Positions 44,732 through 52,890 of a stretch of 64,000 nucleotides of DNA are shown piece by piece. The translations under genes were made by a program, and so were the position numbers. Where the stretch lies: contig JAKQEK010000337.1 in NCBI GenBank assembly GCA_029558535.1, forward strand, positions 1-64,000, read 5' to 3'. How positions within the stretch are numbered: position 1 is the stretch's first letter; each line of letters opens with the position of its first letter. Origin of the DNA: Bacteroidota bacterium (GTDB taxonomy: Bacteria > Bacteroidota > Bacteroidia > Bacteroidales > ML635J-15). The notes under the pieces are model-generated. The model made no database searches, was not told the origin of the DNA, and worked only from the letters and a program-made list of their open reading frames with translations.

Positions 44732-44863
44732 GCCTAACACATGGTATAGTGCATGCGGGTTTCAGCGGTTTGCGAGCGTTTGCAGCTAGTAAAATAAGCC
44801 GGTGTAAACTGATAGGAAATCGCTTCGAACTCCCGCACGACACCATACCATCAACCGTTAAGG
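44732..44863. other. attC-like palindrome P3
   Basis: The left box is GCCTAAC (RYYYAAC), inside TGTGCCTAAC (44729-44738), the exact complement of GTTAGGCACA at 42384-42393. The arms ATGGTATAGTGCATGCGGG (44741-44759) and 44832-44851 pair with two A-C oppositions and one extra base on the right arm. The right box is GTTAAGG (44857-44863). Length 132 bp. Confidence 0.75.
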
Positions 44864-44888
44864 ACTGCACAACAGACAATAAACGAAT

Positions 44889-45461
44889 ATGAAAGAAGCA
44901 TACATAGAAGAAAAGAAATTTGACAAATATGATTTCAAAAACAATCCGCTTGTAAAAGAGGAATATGATTATTGCAGTTTCATCAATTGTGACTTTTCAA
45001 ATGTAGATATGTCTGATTGCAAGTTCACGGATTGTGAGTTTTCAGGATGCAATTTAAGTTTGGTTAAACTAAAAAAAACCGCATTTCGAGATATAAAATT
45101 TCGGGATTGCAAAATGTTAGGATTACATTTTTATAATTGTAACGAGTTTGGGCTTTCCTTCAGTTTTGAAAATTGTATCTTAAATCATTCGACGTTTTAT
45201 AAAACAAAAATCAAAAAAACAACTTTCAGGAATACAAAATTGCAGGAAGTTGATTTTACAGAATGTGACTTAACGGATTCTATATTTGATAATTGCGATC
45301 TGACAAGAGCAACTTTTGACAATACTGTCATTGAAAAAGCAGATTTTCGCACTTCAAATAATTTTACAATCGACCCGGAAATTAATCGAATAAAGAAAGC
45401 AAAATTTTCTATTAATGGAATTTCGGGACTTTTAGGAAAGTATGATATAATTATTGATTAA
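44889..45461 (+). CDS. pentapeptide-repeat protein (Qnr/McbG-like fold)
   Basis: The 190-residue protein is almost wholly pentapeptide repeats, five-residue steps with central Phe or Leu (CDFSNVDMSDCKFTDCEF and similar), which fold into a right-handed beta helix. The C-terminus (FTIDPEINRIKKAKFS, then GLLGKYDIIID) caps the helix. Some relatives (Qnr, MfpA, McbG) mimic DNA and protect gyrase, and Qnr genes occur in integron cassettes elsewhere. Whether this one affects gyrase cannot be told from sequence. It starts 26 bp after P3 and precedes a VanZ-like gene by 29 bp. Confidence 0.85.
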   Translation: MKEAYIEEKKFDKYDFKNNPLVKEEYDYCSFINCDFSNVDMSDCKFTDCEFSGCNLSLVKLKKTAFRDIKFRDCKMLGLHFYNCNEFGLSFSFENCILNHSTFYKTKIKKTTFRNTKLQEVDFTECDLTDSIFDNCDLTRATFDNTVIEKADFRTSNNFTIDPEINRIKKAKFSINGISGLLGKYDIIID

Positions 45462-45490
45462 GGAGAAATTTAACGAGCATTAATGACAGA

Positions 45491-45871
45491 ATGAAGAATA
45501 AGAAAAGCACTTATATAATTGTTTCAATTTCTATATTCGTTGGACTGTTACATTTCATTATTGGCCCTGATTATCAAGGAATTTTTAAGAATTTTATTCG
45601 TGGTTATTTAATTGATATCCTGCTGCCTATGAACCTGTATTTATTGATACAAATAGCACTAAGGAAGAATTTATCAATTAATAAAGCCCGGATCATAGGT
45701 TCAATTACCACGTTTGCTTTTGGAACAATAGTAGAAATATTACAATTTTATGAAATTGAATTTCTTGGCAGAACTTTCGACCCCTGGGATATAATTATGT
45801 ATATAATCGGAATAGGATTGGGTATTTTAATTGATTTGACAATAATTGACAATTTTGAAAAGCAAAGATAG
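45491..45871 (+). CDS. VanZ-like membrane protein
   Basis: The 126-residue protein has four predicted membrane helices (about residues 8-26, 40-58, 68-86 and 100-120) and the VanZ-family C-terminal signature GRTFDPWDIIMYIIGIGLG. VanZ proteins are linked to glycopeptide and lipoglycopeptide tolerance, but most family members are of unknown function. It lies 29 bp after the pentapeptide-repeat gene, same strand. No attC-like palindrome follows, unlike in the preceding units. Confidence 0.72.
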   Translation: MKNKKSTYIIVSISIFVGLLHFIIGPDYQGIFKNFIRGYLIDILLPMNLYLLIQIALRKNLSINKARIIGSITTFAFGTIVEILQFYEIEFLGRTFDPWDIIMYIIGIGLGILIDLTIIDNFEKQR

Positions 45872-46187
45872 AAATACGGATAATAGAGATACAAGACATT
45901 TTGTACAAACAACAATTAATAGCTACCCTTCTGCTCACTAATTAGTAATAAAAGTAAATTAAATATAATGGAGAAAAGTATAATCAATCGTAAGTTCAAT
46001 TAGTAAATGCAACGTTTAGGAGTATATAAGTATTCTTAAAATCTCAACCTTTAGCCTGACCCGTCCTAAAATCCGGCTACACAATATGTAGCAAATTATG
46101 TATAAAAATGATGAAATTTTAAGGAAGTACAGTGAAAGTAAAATTTACATTTCATTTGATTTTATACCTTGCATTCATCATTTTTTG
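45872..46187. other. spacer at the right end of the island
   Basis: About 315 AT-rich bases. I see no gene, no large palindrome and no copy of the R, F or H repeats. CAACGTTTAGG near 46012 faintly resembles a right box of the attC-like sites but has no partner arm. Confidence 0.45.
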
Positions 46188-46195
46188 TAAATTTG
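46169..46195 (+). promoter_or_regulatory. promoter of the SDR gene pair
   Basis: TTG at 46169-46171, 16 bp spacer, TAAATTTG at 46188-46195, a full match to TAnnTTTG; about 55 bases before the start codon. Confidence 0.5.
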
Positions 46196-46249
46196 TTGAA
46201 GTAAAAAACATTGCAATTAAATAATATTACTGTTTTCATTTAGATATAG

Positions 46250-47269
46250 ATGGCAGAATTGAAAAAGGTTTTATTAACAGGTGCTTCGGGAACGGTTGGA
46301 TTCGAGGTTTTAAGGCAATTGTATAAATTGTCTAATCAATATCAAACTACTGTTTTTGATTTGAAAAATAAAAAATCACGCAAAAAATTTAAAAAATATA
46401 AGGATAAAATTGAAATTGTTTACGGAGATATCACCAACAAGGATGATTTAGCAGCAGTTTGTAAGGATAAAGATTTTGTAATTCATATTGCAGCTCTTAT
46501 CCCTCCGGTTGCAGATGATTTTCCGGAATTAGCCCATAAAATCAACACCATAGGTACGAAAAACCTGATTGAGAATCTTGAAGCATATTCGCCGAATGCA
46601 TTTTTTATTTACAGCTCCTCAATTTCTGTTTATGGCGACCGACTTGTAAATCCTTATATTAACGTTGGAGATGAGATAAAAGCCAGTGAGGGTGACGAAT
46701 ATGCCATCACGAAAATTGCTGCCGAGGAGATTATTAAAAATTCCAAATTGGACTGGTCTATTTTTCGACTTACGGCAATAATGGGAGGTCATAAAGTGTC
46801 GAAATTGATGTTTCATATGCCGCTAAATACTGCAATGGAAATTTGTAGTCCCCGCGACACAGGACGCGCATTTATAAAGGCAATGGAAAACAAAAGTGAG
46901 TTGTCGAAAAAAATATTTAACCTGGGAGGTGGTGAATGTTGTCGCACTCTTTATTCTGATTTTTTAGCAGAATCTTTCGATATTTTTGGTATGGGTAAAG
47001 CCGATTTTCCGGATAAAAGCTTTGCCGAAAAGAATTTTCACTGCGGATATTATCAAGACGGGCAGGTTTTGGAGGATATTTTAAAATTCAGGAATGATAG
47101 TTTAAATGATCATTACAACAACGAAAGAAAGAAGGTTTCCAAAATACAAAAACAAGTAACCAAAAATTTTCGCAAGCTAATCAAAAATCATTTGCGTAAA
47201 CAATCCGAGCCTTACGAAGCATTTCACAAATCGGATAAAAAAATGATGGATAGATTTTTTAATAATTAA
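46250..47269 (+). CDS. extended SDR NAD(P)-dependent epimerase/dehydratase
   Basis: The Rossmann motif VLLTGASGTVGFEVL opens the protein, YSSSISVYGDR follows at mid-length, and the catalytic YAITK (YxxxK) is intact. This is the nucleotide-sugar epimerase-like extended SDR class. The C-terminal tail (about 70 residues) is rich in Lys/Arg and extends past the usual domain. The downstream SDR gene starts 5 bp after its stop, so the two probably act in one pathway, perhaps on a sugar or isoprenoid-like substrate. The substrate cannot be told. Confidence 0.82.
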   Translation: MAELKKVLLTGASGTVGFEVLRQLYKLSNQYQTTVFDLKNKKSRKKFKKYKDKIEIVYGDITNKDDLAAVCKDKDFVIHIAALIPPVADDFPELAHKINTIGTKNLIENLEAYSPNAFFIYSSSISVYGDRLVNPYINVGDEIKASEGDEYAITKIAAEEIIKNSKLDWSIFRLTAIMGGHKVSKLMFHMPLNTAMEICSPRDTGRAFIKAMENKSELSKKIFNLGGGECCRTLYSDFLAESFDIFGMGKADFPDKSFAEKNFHCGYYQDGQVLEDILKFRNDSLNDHYNNERKKVSKIQKQVTKNFRKLIKNHLRKQSEPYEAFHKSDKKMMDRFFNN

Positions 47270-47274
47270 AAGCA

Positions 47275-48306
47275 ATGAATCATCAAGTAAAAAATGTTTT
47301 TATTGCAGGAGGGACAGGCTTTTTGGGATATTATTCTGCGCTTAAATTTGTTGAGATGGGAGCAAAAGTCTCAACAATAAGTCTGGACGAAAATATTAAC
47401 GAAAAAGAATGGTTTCCCAAAAACATAAATCTTGCATACGGAAATTTGTTTGAGATGAGCCGCGATGAGGTTTTTGAATTATTAGAAAACAAAGGTTACG
47501 ATACTTTTGTGTATGCTTTAGGTCCTGATGATCGCGTTACTCCTAAGGCTCCTGCCTATAATTATTTTTACAAATATCTGGTTGTACAATGCGAAAAGAT
47601 TTGTGTGGCAGCAAAAAGAGCAGGTTTAAAACGCTGTATTCTAATGAATTCGTATTTTGTACATTTCGACCGCCTCGAAAATGGCAGACTGTCGAAAAAT
47701 CATCCATATATAAGGGCGAGAAAAGAGCAGTCTGATAGAATCTTAAGTTTGGGCGAAGACGGGATTTTTGATGTAATGATTATCGAGTTACCATACATTT
47801 TTGGGCAAATGCCAGAAAGAGAACCAATCTGGAAAAATGTTTTTGTTGAGAGATTTCGAAAAATGCCAGCTATTTATTTTCCGGACGGAGGAACCACCGC
47901 AGTACATGTAAGCGGAGTTGCAGAGTGTATTGTTGCGGCTGCATTTAATGGCAAAAACGGAACGAAATATCTTCCTGCAAGCGAGAATATAAAGTACAAC
48001 GAAATGATTACTTACATGATGAGTTTGGCAGGATTCCCGCGTAAATTTCGTAAATTACCGATTTCAATTGCTTATATTGGCGGCTTATTTATGGTTCTTG
48101 GCGATAAACTTCATGGCAAACAAAGCGGATTGCATCTTGCCAAAATAATGATAGATATTTTATCCAAAGATTTGTATGCCGATTGCAAGCAGTACAAAAT
48201 AGAGCTGAATTATTCTGAACTGGGTTTTAAGGGTGGTGATGATATTCGAGTTGGTATTCGTCAAGCAATTAAACGGGCGTATCCCGACACTTATAGGGAA
48301 GTTTAG
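47275..48306 (+). CDS. atypical extended SDR
   Basis: The nucleotide-binding GGTGFLG is near the N-terminus and the SDR core is recognisable through LMNSYFVHFDR and IIELPYIFGQMPEREPIW. At the place of the catalytic YxxxK it reads YIRARK, so the Tyr+4 residue is Arg, not Lys. The enzyme may be altered in mechanism or act as a partner of the upstream SDR, with which it is coupled (5-bp gap). No other gene in the operon indicates the pathway. Confidence 0.75.
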   Translation: MNHQVKNVFIAGGTGFLGYYSALKFVEMGAKVSTISLDENINEKEWFPKNINLAYGNLFEMSRDEVFELLENKGYDTFVYALGPDDRVTPKAPAYNYFYKYLVVQCEKICVAAKRAGLKRCILMNSYFVHFDRLENGRLSKNHPYIRARKEQSDRILSLGEDGIFDVMIIELPYIFGQMPEREPIWKNVFVERFRKMPAIYFPDGGTTAVHVSGVAECIVAAAFNGKNGTKYLPASENIKYNEMITYMMSLAGFPRKFRKLPISIAYIGGLFMVLGDKLHGKQSGLHLAKIMIDILSKDLYADCKQYKIELNYSELGFKGGDDIRVGIRQAIKRAYPDTYREV

Positions 48307-48411
48307 AACTTATACTTACGCACAATCTTAAAACACCGCAAAGCCAATGGATAAAAATTTTAATAAGTAAAAAAATTTGCGGAAATTAAAAACTTAATAC
48401 TCTCAAAGCAA

Positions 48412-49446
48412 TTATTTCATTTGTTCATTCAATCTATTAATTTCGGCTTGTCTGGCGGTTAGAATATTGATATATCTTGCCGTATGGTCGTTGTTGTACT
48501 TTTCGTAAGCCTCATAAGCATATTTTAGAGCCATATCGATATTGTCATTAAATTCGTGATATAATGCTAAATTGTGGAGAGCATAAGCAGCAAGCTTATA
48601 ATCATCAGAAGTTTTCAATTCTGACCATATTTGGTAAGCATCTTTCCAGTTGTTTTTACGAACATATTCGATTGCTTGCTTCATTTGTTCGTTGCGTGTG
48701 CGAAAAACCGTTCTTGATTCGGTTACCCAAACAGGAGAAATTCGTTTTGCATACATAAACCCTGCAAATGCCCCGGCCTGTATTACAGCATCTCGTTTTG
48801 AAGGAATTCTGTTTTTAGCATGTGTTTGATTTTCATCAGTATATTCTCATATTTTTGCATCTCTGAAAGTATTTTGATCTAAAACCGATTTTTTGACAGG
48901 GTCGTAAATTCTCCAACCGGCATCAATAAATACTTCCAGACCTTCGGTATATTTGTTGACTTGAATTTTTTGACCATCAACAGTCTTTGTTTGAGTTTCA
49001 ACTCTAGAGAAATATCTGGTGTCGGAATCAAATGTTTCTAGCACAATCAACAAATCTGAATTGTAGTAATTCGTAATTTTAGCAACAGTATCCCAGTCGA
49101 GTGGCAAGGGCCATTCTTTGGTACCGGTTCCTCTTATGTCGAAAATATTTCCATTTTCACATAAATATTTTGGTGCTTCATTAACAGTAATTGTAAAATT
49201 GTTAATACAATTATCAGAAGCGTTTCTATCCTGATGTATGCCCTCACCGGTAAATAATCCTTCAAAAAAATTACCGCCTTTTTCTCCTTTACCAGGGAGA
49301 CTTCTGTTAATTACAACAATCTTTTCGTGTTTTCCCGGAATACTTATTTCTGCAGGTTTTAATACATCAATATAAACGGATGTTGTTTTACACGAAATAA
49401 TGGATATAATTATCAGAATGCTTAGAATAAATATTGGCTTTTTCAT
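48412..49446 (-). pseudogene. DUF6340-like lipoprotein gene broken by an in-frame TGA
   Basis: The 199-residue front part has a lipoprotein signal (ISIISC near residue 19) and reads cleanly to FRDAKI, where TGA occurs at 48847-48849. The same frame then continues without a break (EYTDENQTHAKNRIPSKRDA) through a TPR-like helical end to a normal stop, giving about 344 residues in all. The layout resembles the DUF6340 family of Bacteroidota. One base change explains the break, so it is a recent nonsense mutation or a sequence error. The second half could restart at the Met of MYAKRIS but would lack its signal. Confidence 0.8.
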
Positions 49447-49553
49447 AGTAAAGATTTTAAAATTTATGTCTAAAATACATATTATTTCAATTATAGAATA
49501 GATTTATCATTTTGTTTGCGAAATATTATGATTTTAATTTTGTGGTGTATTTG

Positions 49554-49619
49554 GGTTTTGGCGGGAAGTTTGGATTGCTGGTTTGTGGGTAGGGTAACTC
49601 CAAACTTCATGACAAAACC
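49554..49619. repeat. dispersed palindrome, family F copy 3 (inverted)
   Basis: The reverse complement begins GGTTTTGTCATGAAGTTTGG and ends CCGCCAAAACC, near-identical to copy 1 at 3494-3557 in both arms but different in the loop. It lies between the broken lipoprotein gene and the NYN gene. Confidence 0.78.
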
Positions 49620-49649
49620 GTGTTACAGGCGAAGATAAATATAAAAAGC

Positions 49650-50405
49650 TTATTTTATTTTAACAAAAATATGTTTGATATGAGTATTTTCAACTTCTCT
49701 TTCGTCTATAATGAAGTGCTTTTTCAAGGATTTGAATAAAGGAGTAAGTTTTGAAAACCCATAATTTCTTGGATCAAAATCAGGTTTTTTCTTAATAATA
49801 AGAGCCCCGATTTCTGCCATAAAAACCCAACCGCTTTCATCGGCAAGATCTTCAACGCTTTTCTTAAGCAGTTCAATTAAACTTGAATTTATTTTTTCGT
49901 ATTGATTTGGTTTAATGTTCGCAGATTTTGTTTCGGCAGTGTTTACTTTAACCGAAGTGCCTGTATTACTGATAATTTCAATATAAATAAACTTGTCGCA
50001 GGCAACAATAAATGGGTTTGGAGTCTTCTTCTCTCCTATTCCGATTACAAGCATACCCGATTCGCGTAAACGTGTTGCAAGACGGGTAAAATCGCTGTCG
50101 CTGGAAACAAGACAAAAGCCATCAACTTTTTCGCTGTGTAAAATATCCATAGCGTCAATAATCATAGCCGAATCGGTAGCATTTTTGCCTTGTGTATAAC
50201 TGTATTGCTGAACTGGTGTGATAGCATGCTCAAGTAATGCAGGTTTCCATCCCGATACTGTCGGTTTTGTCCAATCTCCGTAAATACGCTTTATGGTCGG
50301 GATTCCAAGCTTGGTAATTTCATCTATCATCCCCGATATATTTGAATATGGAATATTATCCGCGTCTATCAATACTGCTAATTTTAAATCTTTTCTTTCT
50401 TTCAT
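49650..50405 (-). CDS. NYN-domain (LabA-like) nuclease with OST-HTH/LOTUS domain
   Basis: The N-terminal NYN (PIN-like) domain has acidic metal-binding residues: Asp14 and Asp16 in IDADN, Asp in KNATDSAMIIDAMD, and SSDSDFTRL. The C-terminal OST-HTH/LOTUS domain (about residues 175-250) ends RNYGFSKLTPLFKSLKKHF. Such proteins are predicted RNases whose LOTUS part binds RNA. It is a single gene with a -7 box upstream. The physiological target is unknown. Confidence 0.9.
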   Translation of the reverse strand: MKERKDLKLAVLIDADNIPYSNISGMIDEITKLGIPTIKRIYGDWTKPTVSGWKPALLEHAITPVQQYSYTQGKNATDSAMIIDAMDILHSEKVDGFCLVSSDSDFTRLATRLRESGMLVIGIGEKKTPNPFIVACDKFIYIEIISNTGTSVKVNTAETKSANIKPNQYEKINSSLIELLKKSVEDLADESGWVFMAEIGALIIKKKPDFDPRNYGFSKLTPLFKSLKKHFIIDEREVENTHIKHIFVKIK

Positions 50406-50440
50406 GATTTGATAATTTGATCTGTAATATTATTTAAGAA

Positions 50441-50448
50441 CAAAGATA
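50441..50448 (-). promoter_or_regulatory. -7 box of the NYN gene
   Basis: CAAAGATA reads TATCTTTG on the minus strand, matching TAnnTTTG, 36 bases before the start codon. Confidence 0.45.
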
Positions 50449-50487
50449 ATCTTATTAGTTGGTAAAATCGGAGAATGATAAAACTAA

Positions 50488-51321
50488 TTACTTTTCTCTC
50501 GGCACACCGTCCAATCTTTTAACACAAACAATATATCCCGTACCATTAAGCTTCATATTACGTTCAGAATACCTTTCGAGAGATTTTTTTACAGGTGTAG
50601 TGACAAATCCCAATAATGTATCAAAAGGAGACGGAAGTATTGCAAAATCGAAGTAATTGTGAGTTATTTTTTTAAAACCATTTTTAATTAAATATTTATC
50701 AAATTTTGATGGTGAATGTAAGCGTGGTTTAAATGGAAAATAATGAATTTTGCCCTTACGTAAAACCTTCATTTTTATAAAATTCATAAAATTTAAGAAA
50801 GGTTTAAACGACTTGAGTTTTTCCACAAATCCTGATGTCCATTTTCTGACAGAATACTTATTGGTAACATTTACAATTAAATATCCATCGGGTTTCAAAA
50901 CTCTTTTTATTTCATTCATCCATACAATATCATCTTTTAAATATTCAACTACTCCGGAACAAATAATTAAATCAAATTCTGAATTCGCAAACTCAAGATT
51001 CTCTATGTCGCCACATTTAAAAGTAATATTTTTGTTTTTACGTGTCTCTAATTTCTTATTTGCAATGGATACCATTTCTTCTGCAATGTCAATTCCGGTC
51101 ATTGATTCAAAATTTTGTTCCAGAGACAACAAAAGATCACCAGGACCACAACCCGCATCAAGAATTTTTGAATTATCTGAAAGATTAAGTTTTTTAATCA
51201 TTTTAAGAATATAATTCTGTCTGTACCGAAGTGTAGGGTATTTTGAATCAGATTCATAAAATTCCTGATTGTACACAACCGCTTCGGATTCGTAATATTC
51301 TTTTACACCATTCTTTTTCAT
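50488..51321 (-). CDS. class I SAM-dependent methyltransferase
   Basis: Motif I ILDAGCGPGDLLLSL binds AdoMet. The typical post-motifs follow (MTGIDIAEEM, FDLIICSGVVEYL, VLKPDGYLIVNV). It resembles UbiE/small-molecule methyltransferases of the 7-beta-strand class. The C-terminal part is basic and helical and may contact membrane or glycan. It overlaps the polysaccharide deacetylase gene by 4 bp, so the two enzymes probably modify the same product, perhaps a surface polysaccharide. Substrate not determined. Confidence 0.87.
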   Translation of the reverse strand: MKKNGVKEYYESEAVVYNQEFYESDSKYPTLRYRQNYILKMIKKLNLSDNSKILDAGCGPGDLLLSLEQNFESMTGIDIAEEMVSIANKKLETRKNKNITFKCGDIENLEFANSEFDLIICSGVVEYLKDDIVWMNEIKRVLKPDGYLIVNVTNKYSVRKWTSGFVEKLKSFKPFLNFMNFIKMKVLRKGKIHYFPFKPRLHSPSKFDKYLIKNGFKKITHNYFDFAILPSPFDTLLGFVTTPVKKSLERYSERNMKLNGTGYIVCVKRLDGVPREK

Positions 51322-52070
51322 TTCAGAATATTTGTCTTATACAATATATTTTTTAATTTTTGCTTATAATATTTGGTATCCAAAGCAGACTCGGTTTTTA
51401 CAATAAAAGAATGTAAATCATCTTTTGGTGAAACCTCAATTCTCTTAAGACAAAATATATCTTTTGGCGAATTTTTTCTTGCCCAGGATGTTGTTAAGGC
51501 TGCTTTATACCCACATTTTTTAAGATTTTCGACGGAATATTTATTAATGTCTTTTTCTTGACCAAACGGAAAAGAATAAAACTTTATCTCCACTCCTATT
51601 TGTTCTTTGATAATTTTTTTAGAATTTGAAATCTCTTCAAAATCCTGTTCCTTATTCAATCTTGCATGAGAATTGTGATTTACACCGTGCGAACCTATCT
51701 CTACAAGCGTTTCGGCACATAATTCTTTAATCTCCTTCCAATCCAGTATCTTTATTTCGGGATATCCATTTACGGTATCCCAGATATTTGATTTTCCCGC
51801 AAAAGCTGTTGGAATAAACAACGAAACAGGCAATTTCAACGATTTAATCAAAGGAAGTACAAATTTCGTAAAACTAATATAAGCATCATCAAAACTAATG
51901 CATAATGGATTTGAATATTTAGGGGCTATAATGTTATTTACATAATCATCAAGACTTAATATTTGGTACTTATTCGAATTTTTAATGTATTCCATCTGCT
52001 GTTGAAATTCGGCGTAAGAAACCGTATTAAAACCGGCATTTTCAGCAATATTATGATACATTAAAATCAT
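51318..52070 (-). CDS. polysaccharide deacetylase (NodB domain)
   Basis: The NodB-type domain has ISFDDAY (metal Asp pair) and SHGVNHNSHARLN (metal His), followed by FYSFPFGQ and a terminal basic region. The start used gives MILMYHNIAEN, the normal beginning of this family. A longer start 36 bases upstream is unlikely, because a good -7 box (52104-52111) lies over it. The enzyme would remove acetyl groups from an N-acetylated glycan. It is coupled to the methyltransferase that follows by a 4-bp overlap. No signal peptide is obvious with this start. Confidence 0.87.
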   Translation of the reverse strand: MILMYHNIAENAGFNTVSYAEFQQQMEYIKNSNKYQILSLDDYVNNIIAPKYSNPLCISFDDAYISFTKFVLPLIKSLKLPVSLFIPTAFAGKSNIWDTVNGYPEIKILDWKEIKELCAETLVEIGSHGVNHNSHARLNKEQDFEEISNSKKIIKEQIGVEIKFYSFPFGQEKDINKYSVENLKKCGYKAALTTSWARKNSPKDIFCLKRIEVSPKDDLHSFIVKTESALDTKYYKQKLKNILYKTNILK

Positions 52071-52103
52071 AAAACAAATTAGACTAAAAGAATTATTGTC
52101 CGA

Positions 52104-52111
52104 CAAATATA
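52104..52111 (-). promoter_or_regulatory. -7 box of the deacetylase-methyltransferase pair
   Basis: CAAATATA reads TATATTTG on the minus strand, matching TAnnTTTG, 34 bases before the chosen start. Confidence 0.5.
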
Positions 52112-52116
52112 AATAT

Positions 52117-52890
<774 letters not shown>

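Noticed and set aside
48847-48849. TGA read as a sense codon (recoding or selenocysteine)
   Set aside because: TGA ends other intact genes here (for example the DUF262 gene at 34115), no selenocysteine context is seen, and a single nonsense change is simpler.
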